From the NCBI RefSeq assembly GCF_000971985.1, contig NZ_LAQQ01000017.1, positions 1-64,000 of the forward strand: a DNA stretch of 64,000 nucleotides, read 5' to 3'. Below, in pieces: positions 59,564 through 64,000 of the stretch. The translations under genes were made by a program, and so were the position numbers. The DNA is from Paenibacillus dauci. GTDB lineage: Bacteria > Bacillota > Bacilli > Paenibacillales > Paenibacillaceae. Under the pieces are notes generated by a model. That model saw only the letters and a program-made list of their open reading frames with translations, was not told where the DNA came from and did no database searches. Positions within the stretch are counted from its first letter, which is position 1; every line of letters begins with the position of its first letter.

Positions 59564-60598
59564 ATGGGATTTTTCAAAAATCAATTTGCCAATGTAGTGG
59601 AGTGGGAAGAATTCAGAGATGATATGATCTTCTGGAAATGGAACAATCGGGAGATCAAAAAAGGTAGCAAGCTGATTATCCGCTCCGGTCAGGATGCTAT
59701 TTTCCTGAATAACGGCAAAGTCGAAGGTATTTTCGAGGATGAAGGTTCTTTTGATGTGGATTCGGATATTATTCCGTTCCTGTCGACACTCAAAGGGTTC
59801 AAATTCGGATTCAACAGCGGCATGCGTGTGGAAGTGCTGTTTGTGAATACCAAGGAATTTACCGTGAGATGGGGAACGCAGAGTCCAGTCCTGATCCCAG
59901 CTCCGCAGCTGCCGGGCGGAATGCCGATTCGTGCGAACGGTACGTTTACTTTCAAAGTCAGTGATTATGTCGCCCTGATCGACAAGGTTGCAGGAATCAA
60001 GCAAAGCTATGTCGTCGAGGATGTGAAAATCCGCATCACGGCTGTACTGGATCAGCTGCTAATGAAGTGGATCAGCCGCGAAGGCAAGGATATGTTCAAT
60101 CTGCAAGCCAATGCATCGGATATTGCGAACGGTATTCGTGAAGATCTCGATATGCAGATGATGAGCATCGGGATCGGAATTACCGGCTTCCAGGTGATGA
60201 GCTTCAATTATCCGCAGGAGATTCAGGATATGATCACCAAGACCGCTTCCCACGAGATGATCGGGAATATGCAGAAGTACCAGCAGGTCAGCATGACTGA
60301 CGGCATCGCTTCCGGCAAAGTGCAGAGCGGCGGTACAGCAGCCGACATGGCAGGGATGATGATGGGCATGAACATGGCCAACGAGATGATGAAGAATATG
60401 AATGCAACTAATCCAAATGCCAATAATGCCGGTCAGGGAGCGAATCCAGCTGCCGGTCAGCAGGAGAATAACGGGCAAAATGATACATCAGCGCCAGCAT
60501 CCGGCGAGAATGGAATCACGCCGAAATTCTGCCCCAACTGCGGTACCAAGAATGAAGGCTCCAAGTTCTGTCCAAACTGCGGCTACAAGCTCGCTTAA
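59564..60598 (+). CDS. ydjI: SPFH-domain protein with C-terminal zinc ribbon (YdjI-like)
   Basis: About 344 residues. The SPFH/virion-core-like domain covers about residues 25-240. A Met/Asn-rich stretch follows (GMMMGMNMANEMMKNMNATNPNANN, given as several short pieces), and the end is a zinc ribbon with two CPNCG motifs. In B. subtilis YdjI helps to place PspA on the membrane. AGAAGGGATG lies before the ATG. A long terminator closes the operon. Confidence 0.9.
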   Translation: MGFFKNQFANVVEWEEFRDDMIFWKWNNREIKKGSKLIIRSGQDAIFLNNGKVEGIFEDEGSFDVDSDIIPFLSTLKGFKFGFNSGMRVEVLFVNTKEFTVRWGTQSPVLIPAPQLPGGMPIRANGTFTFKVSDYVALIDKVAGIKQSYVVEDVKIRITAVLDQLLMKWISREGKDMFNLQANASDIANGIREDLDMQMMSIGIGITGFQVMSFNYPQEIQDMITKTASHEMIGNMQKYQQVSMTDGIASGKVQSGGTAADMAGMMMGMNMANEMMKNMNATNPNANNAGQGANPAAGQQENNGQNDTSAPASGENGITPKFCPNCGTKNEGSKFCPNCGYKLA

Positions 60599-60708
60599 AT
60601 AAACAGAGGGTCTGATCCCGGCGGCTAGTTGAGGTTGAAAGTATTCATATTGCTTATACCGTCGGAGTTAGGTTATACGCTCTAGACAGATTGCTCTGCG
60701 AGTAAATA

Positions 60709-60779
60709 AAAGGCACCCTTATGCATGAACATTGTTGAACCTTCAGGGTTGGTCAATGTTTATGCAAGGGGTGCTTTTT
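60709..60779 (+). terminator. Long terminator after the PspA operon
   Basis: AAGGCACCCTTATGCATGAACATTG-like outer and inner arms pair with CAATGTTTATGCAAGGGGTGC, closing a stem of over 25 pairs with small bulges, followed by T5. It could serve both strands. Confidence 0.82.
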
Positions 60780-60857
60780 GGTATAGCTATATTCGTCAGC
60801 GAACCTGTATCTCTATAGCTAGCAGATCCGTATACCGATCGATTCCAGTTATTTGGC

Positions 60858-61745
60858 TCAAGCTTCTGTAAAGTAATGTTCCTGCTTCAAGTCTGCAATC
60901 AGCCCGTGATGTACAGGTGTCCAATCCATCCATTCCCGGGTGAGCTTGCTGGATACAGGTGCATCCGCAGCGACGGCAAAATGAATCCAGCCAAAATGCT
61001 CTGCTGCTTCATCCGCGCTGATGCTGGCTACCGGCAATCCCAGCTCCTGCCCGATCACTTCGGCAATCTCGCGGAAGGGAATGGCTTCTTCATCGATACC
61101 ATGCAGCATCGTACCTGCTGCTGCACGCTCCAGAGCTTTGCGGAATAATACCGCAGCATCCAGACGATGAACCGCACACCAGCGATTGGTACCGTCGCCG
61201 ATATAAGCAGATACGCCTTTGCTGCGAGCAATCGTAATCAGCGTGTGTACAAATCCGTGATCCCCTACATCATGCACCGAAGGCGCCAGACGTATAACAG
61301 AGGCTTTCACTCCACGCTGCACCAGGGTGTGTGCAGCAGTTTCCGAATGCCGAGTGGCATGTGCAGTTGCTTTATCTTCTTCGGTAGCGACATGTCCCGA
61401 TGCGACCATCAAGGCGCCGGAGGTGAGCACAATCGGCTTATCCGTGCCTTCCAGCTCGCTGCCCATCGCTTCGATCGCCAGTCGGTCAATCTCGGCTGCA
61501 GCCGTATAATCGGAAAAGTCATGAATAAAGCCGAGGTGAATAATACCATCCGCTTCCCGCGCAGCCTGACGCAGACTATCGGTATCTTCCAGCGAGCCTC
61601 TATGTACGGCTACGCCAGCTTCAGTCAGCAGCTTGACTGCTTTGTCGGAACGCGCGAGACCGGTGACTTCATGGCCTGCCTGGATTAATTCCTTTAACAC
61701 GGCCGACCCTACAAATCCTGTTGCTCCTGTAACAAATACTTTCAT
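60858..61745 (-). CDS. NAD(P)-dependent epimerase/reductase (SDR, extended/atypical)
   Basis: About 295 residues. Rossmann motif GATGFVGSAVL at the N-terminus and IIHLGFIHDFSDY in the middle. The catalytic Tyr of the usual YxxxK motif is not clearly seen: the segment reads THATRHSETAAH-like. It is close to reductases annotated as SDR-family oxidoreductases acting on unknown substrates. GAGGAGGA precedes the ATG. It is divergent from a merR gene and has a MerR-type promoter. Confidence 0.85.
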   Translation of the reverse strand: MKVFVTGATGFVGSAVLKELIQAGHEVTGLARSDKAVKLLTEAGVAVHRGSLEDTDSLRQAAREADGIIHLGFIHDFSDYTAAAEIDRLAIEAMGSELEGTDKPIVLTSGALMVASGHVATEEDKATAHATRHSETAAHTLVQRGVKASVIRLAPSVHDVGDHGFVHTLITIARSKGVSAYIGDGTNRWCAVHRLDAAVLFRKALERAAAGTMLHGIDEEAIPFREIAEVIGQELGLPVASISADEAAEHFGWIHFAVAADAPVSSKLTREWMDWTPVHHGLIADLKQEHYFTEA

Positions 61746-61788
61746 CGGTAAATCCTCCTCTATATGGTTGAGATTCAGTTACAGGTTC

Positions 61789-61819
61789 AGCATAAAGTAT
61801 AGAGTTCACTCTATAGCAA
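61789..61819 (-). promoter_or_regulatory. MerR-type promoter of the SDR gene with a 19-bp spacer
   Basis: On the minus strand TTGCTA (61819-61814), a 19-nt spacer and TATGCT (61794-61789). The perfect inverted repeat TATAGAG-TTCA-CTCTATA (61798-61815) lies in the spacer. A long spacer holding a palindrome is the hallmark of promoters activated by MerR proteins. Confidence 0.82.
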
Positions 61820-61848
61820 TACCCCAAATGCGGGAGTATACTAAAAAA

Positions 61849-62253
61849 ATGGAGACTACCTTTTCAAGTAAACAAGTTGCCGAGCAGACAGGACTAAGTG
61901 TGCATACCCTGCGTTATTATGAGCAGATGGGTCTGGTATACGGAATACAGCGCGATGATAACGGATACCGTCAATATTCGGAATCGGATATCAAATGGTT
62001 TCAGGTAATCAAGCATTTCCGGGATATGGGCCTGCCTATTCGTGAAATGCAGCAGTTCAGCGCCATGAATAACAGCGCAGCCGACTCAGCCCGAGTACGT
62101 CGCGAATTTATGGAGACCTATCGCGCCAGAATTGTAGAGCAGCAGCAGGAACTGGAACGCGCACTACGGAAAGTGGATGATAAAATCGAATTTTTCAGAA
62201 ACCGGGAAAGGATCGAGAGCGAGAAGCAGCAGACAAGCACAGTGAAGTTGTAA
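61849..62253 (+). CDS. MerR-family transcriptional regulator
   Basis: About 134 residues. The N-terminal HTH (FSSKQVAEQTGLSVHTLRYYEQMGLVYG) and wing are typical MerR, followed by a long coiled coil (residues 80-125). No cysteines occur for metal binding, so a small-molecule or redox-independent ligand is likely. The frame runs upstream over the neighbouring gene; ATG 61849 gives the family N-terminus, and ATG 61828 (MREYTKKMET) is a possible alternative. It very likely controls the divergent SDR gene. Confidence 0.9.
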   Translation: METTFSSKQVAEQTGLSVHTLRYYEQMGLVYGIQRDDNGYRQYSESDIKWFQVIKHFRDMGLPIREMQQFSAMNNSAADSARVRREFMETYRARIVEQQQELERALRKVDDKIEFFRNRERIESEKQQTSTVKL

Positions 62254-62300
62254 TATCAAGCATAGAGCGCAGAAAAGAGAATGCTATCAACGACCGACAT

Positions 62301-62352
62301 TTAAGAATAGATATTTACCGCAATCAGCGGTATGTCAAAATATCCATTCTTA
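62301..62352. repeat. Long imperfect palindrome after merR
   Basis: TTAAGAAT-GATATTT-CCGC pair with GCGG-AAATATC-ATTCTTAA with small bulges, about 52 nt. There is no T run, so it is not a standard terminator. It may be a transcript end structure or a binding site. Confidence 0.65.
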
Positions 62353-62492
62353 ACCGGAGGAAGTGGTAGAATCGCTTTTCGGAGCGGTGTTACTTCATAC
62401 GAGCATCTACACGTCCAAACACGTTCATTTCAGACCACATGCTGCAAAAATTTTGGATCCAGCAGATTTTGAAGAAAAACACAACATAAATG

Positions 62493-62501
62493 TGATATAA
62501 T
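62493..62501 (+). promoter_or_regulatory. Extended -10 promoter for the small HTH gene
   Basis: TGATATAAT fits TGnTATAAT exactly, about 55 nt before the start codon. Confidence 0.5.
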
Positions 62502-62556
62502 GGAATGATTCGGTCAGGAAACGATTTTGGATGCGAATAGGAAGGGTTGCCCATCT

Positions 62557-62784
62557 ATGCAGGTATTCAAGGACTGGAATCTGAAAGTGAAAGAAACCTT
62601 TAACGCAACCAGCAATGAAGTCGTATTAACCGTCTCGGAAGCTGGAGCTCTACTGGGCATGTCCAAAGATCAAATGAAGGTCTACGTCGATAAAAACAAG
62701 CTGACCAAGGTGCCGATCATGCGAAGTGTGCATCGTTACCTTTTACTCAAAAGTGAACTAGATGAGATTGTTAAGCAAGCCTAG
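62557..62784 (+). CDS. Small excisionase-type helix-turn-helix protein
   Basis: About 75 residues. The segment VVLTVSEAGALLGMSKDQMKVYVDKNKLTKVPIMRSVHRYLLLKSELDEIV resembles the MerR-like winged HTH of excisionase-family DNA-binding proteins. TTG 62527 opens the frame, but GGAAGGG precedes ATG 62557 at good spacing. No integrase is nearby, so a chromosomal regulator role is more likely than excision. Confidence 0.8.
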   Translation: MQVFKDWNLKVKETFNATSNEVVLTVSEAGALLGMSKDQMKVYVDKNKLTKVPIMRSVHRYLLLKSELDEIVKQA

Positions 62785-62805
62785 CTGTTATCGTTACCCT
62801 ATACC

Positions 62806-62843
62806 ATCATCAGACCATCAGCCGCAATTCGGTTGGTGGTTTT
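62806..62843 (+). terminator. Terminator of the small HTH gene
   Basis: GACCATCAGCCG-CAATT-CGGTTGGTGGTTTTG, a stem of about ten pairs with a short T run, 30 nt after the stop. Confidence 0.75.
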
Positions 62844-63111
62844 GTTGATTTAACGCTTGTTTCTTTGCGCATTTCTAACGATACAAGGAGAAAGAGCATA
62901 TTTCGTAACCCGGCTCCTGTTTTCCCGTATTACCCTGTACATATGAACGGCCAAGTTCTCTACTACATGATGTGAACCATACGAATCGATACGGGATTAG
63001 ATATCTGTATGCCCACGTATCTTAATCGCTGACTATAACCCATAAGCTTATCTGATAGGTTATCCCGGATAGGTACCGGATAACGACTAAATCGAATTTG
63101 AGGGATTTCTG

Positions 63112-64000
63112 ATGAATGAAAAATTTGTAAATCATGCAGATACCGGCTACCAGCTGGCTGAACAGAAAGCGGCTGATTATTTTGCAGAGTTGTATACGCA
63201 GGTACGTGCACAAGCATATATTCCGGCATTAACCAGTGATTTTCGGCTCTGGCAAAAGAATCATATTCCGCTCCATTCCTGGCTGTCCCGTTTCTCCCGC
63301 AAAAAGACGCCGGATACTGGAGATTATCATCGTTATATCCAGTGGCTGAACCTGACAGGCAAATTGGATAATTATCTGAACCGCAGCGTCTCGTACATTT
63401 ATATGAGGGATCTGGGACGGGCACTGGATGCGCCCGAGACGGAGGCACGGATTCAGGAAGTGATCACCAGCCTGCGTAAGCGTCTTGTGAATCCGGATAC
63501 AGGTCCGCAGGGTGATATTATGATGTTCATGAGTATGGATGGCGTCTACCGCTGGGCACAAAAGGAAGGCATTGAGTCCGCTATTATCTGGGTAATGGAC
63601 AAGCTGCAGGGCGTAACTAACCATATTCCGGAAGAGCTGAGCGCCGAGCAGGCCCAGCGCAAGCTAATCAAAATTATCGTCGGTGTGGTACTGCATGCGA
63701 TCGAGGAAATGGAGGATAGCGTATCTGCGACGGAGCGTGCTCGCCGACTCGATGAAGCGGTTCGTCTGGGCTACTCCTACGGACTGACCTATCCTTTTGT
63801 GGATGATATTCTTGATTCGACGCTGCTCAATGTGCAGGAGAAAGAGCAGTATTCCCGCCTGATCCGTACTGCATTGTTGACCGGTACGGTGCCCAAGCTG
63901 GGTGACTGGTCGGGAAATCATATGGAGCTAATTCGGTATATTCATGCCGAACTGCGTGAGGCGTTCGAATATATCAAAAGCAAACAGCAGCCCGGAACCC
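63112..64000 (+). CDS. Partial CDS: possible class I isoprenoid synthase-like protein with a DDILD motif
   Basis: At least 296 residues read without a stop from ATG 63112 and run off the window edge. GAGGGA lies 8-13 nt upstream of the ATG. The protein is helical and starts MNEKFVNHADTGYQLAEQ. DDILD at residues 231-235, within YGLTYPFVDDILDSTLLNVQEKEQY, fits the DDxxD metal-binding motif of class I isoprenoid synthases. The second aspartate-rich motif would lie past the edge, so the call rests on one motif and helical content. It could be a polyprenyl synthase-like protein of the kind seen in Paenibacillus. Function not shown. Confidence 0.55.
   Translation, partial: MNEKFVNHADTGYQLAEQKAADYFAELYTQVRAQAYIPALTSDFRLWQKNHIPLHSWLSRFSRKKTPDTGDYHRYIQWLNLTGKLDNYLNRSVSYIYMRDLGRALDAPETEARIQEVITSLRKRLVNPDTGPQGDIMMFMSMDGVYRWAQKEGIESAIIWVMDKLQGVTNHIPEELSAEQAQRKLIKIIVGVVLHAIEEMEDSVSATERARRLDEAVRLGYSYGLTYPFVDDILDSTLLNVQEKEQYSRLIRTALLTGTVPKLGDWSGNHMELIRYIHAELREAFEYIKSKQQPGT

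Overview
The window looks like a chromosome segment of a Paenibacillus-like member of the Bacillales. The reasons are gene order and family content. It carries hprK-lgt-ppaX-acyltransferase followed by a hisZ-type his operon, rapZ-yvcK-whiA-HPr, cggR-gapA-pgk-tpiA-gpmI-eno, secG-rnr-smpB-ssrA and a ydjFGHI-type PspA operon. Strong AGGAGG ribosome binding sites, frequent GTG/TTG starts and CtsR, CggR and cre-type sites also fit. The species is inferred; no database search was possible.

Layout. 1-945: 3' end of a 23S rRNA gene, then eight tRNA genes (Ser, Met, Val, Thr, Asp, Phe, Tyr, Lys) and a terminator; no 5S gene lies in the 23S-tRNA spacer. 1170-8053: a PucR-type regulator with an internal (Asp-Thr)n tract, a sugar-ABC ATPase behind a cre-like site, then hprK-lgt-ppaX-acyltransferase. 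Three different short tandem arrays lie within 3.2 kb here. 8199-17578: a membrane acyltransferase and hisZGDBHAF-IE-J, read from one good sigma-A promoter. 17727-21107: a marR-hlyD-ABC permease cluster on the minus strand with the same operator in both promoters. 21268-29769: a PRPP synthase, a TPR-HTH protein, trxB, glucokinase, rapZ-yvcK-whiA and an HPr protein with both phosphorylation sites. 29881-32888: three secreted proteins. 33075-34263: clpP with a CtsR box, and tRNA-Arg.

34371-42113 is the complete lower-glycolysis cluster with its CggR operator. 42453-47521 holds secG, rnr with a long basic tail, smpB and tmRNA. 47535-54463 is mixed accessory DNA: an AT-rich AlbA_2/ATPase-type gene next to ssrA, a MetE-like protein and an amidase of ordinary composition, then an AT-rich coiled-coil/Mrr nuclease. 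54856-60598: a MscS-type channel, a 72-residue orphan protein and the PspA/zinc-ribbon/TPM/SPFH envelope-stress operon. 60858-62784: an SDR gene divergent from a MerR regulator, with a 19-bp-spaced promoter, and a small HTH protein. 63112-end: a truncated reading frame with a DDILD motif, possibly a class I isoprenoid synthase.

How the genes fit together. HPrK, an HPr protein with His15 and Ser46, glucokinase, CggR, the MsmX-type ATPase with a cre-like site and the glycolytic enzymes form a carbon-sensing and glycolysis set. PRPP synthase supplies the substrate of HisG beside the his operon. ClpP, SmpB, tmRNA and RNase R form a protein and RNA quality-control set. No CRISPR array, insertion sequence or prophage was recognised. 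The less ordinary signals are the three microsatellites, the paired MarR operators, the two AT-rich putative defence genes and the incomplete DDILD protein.
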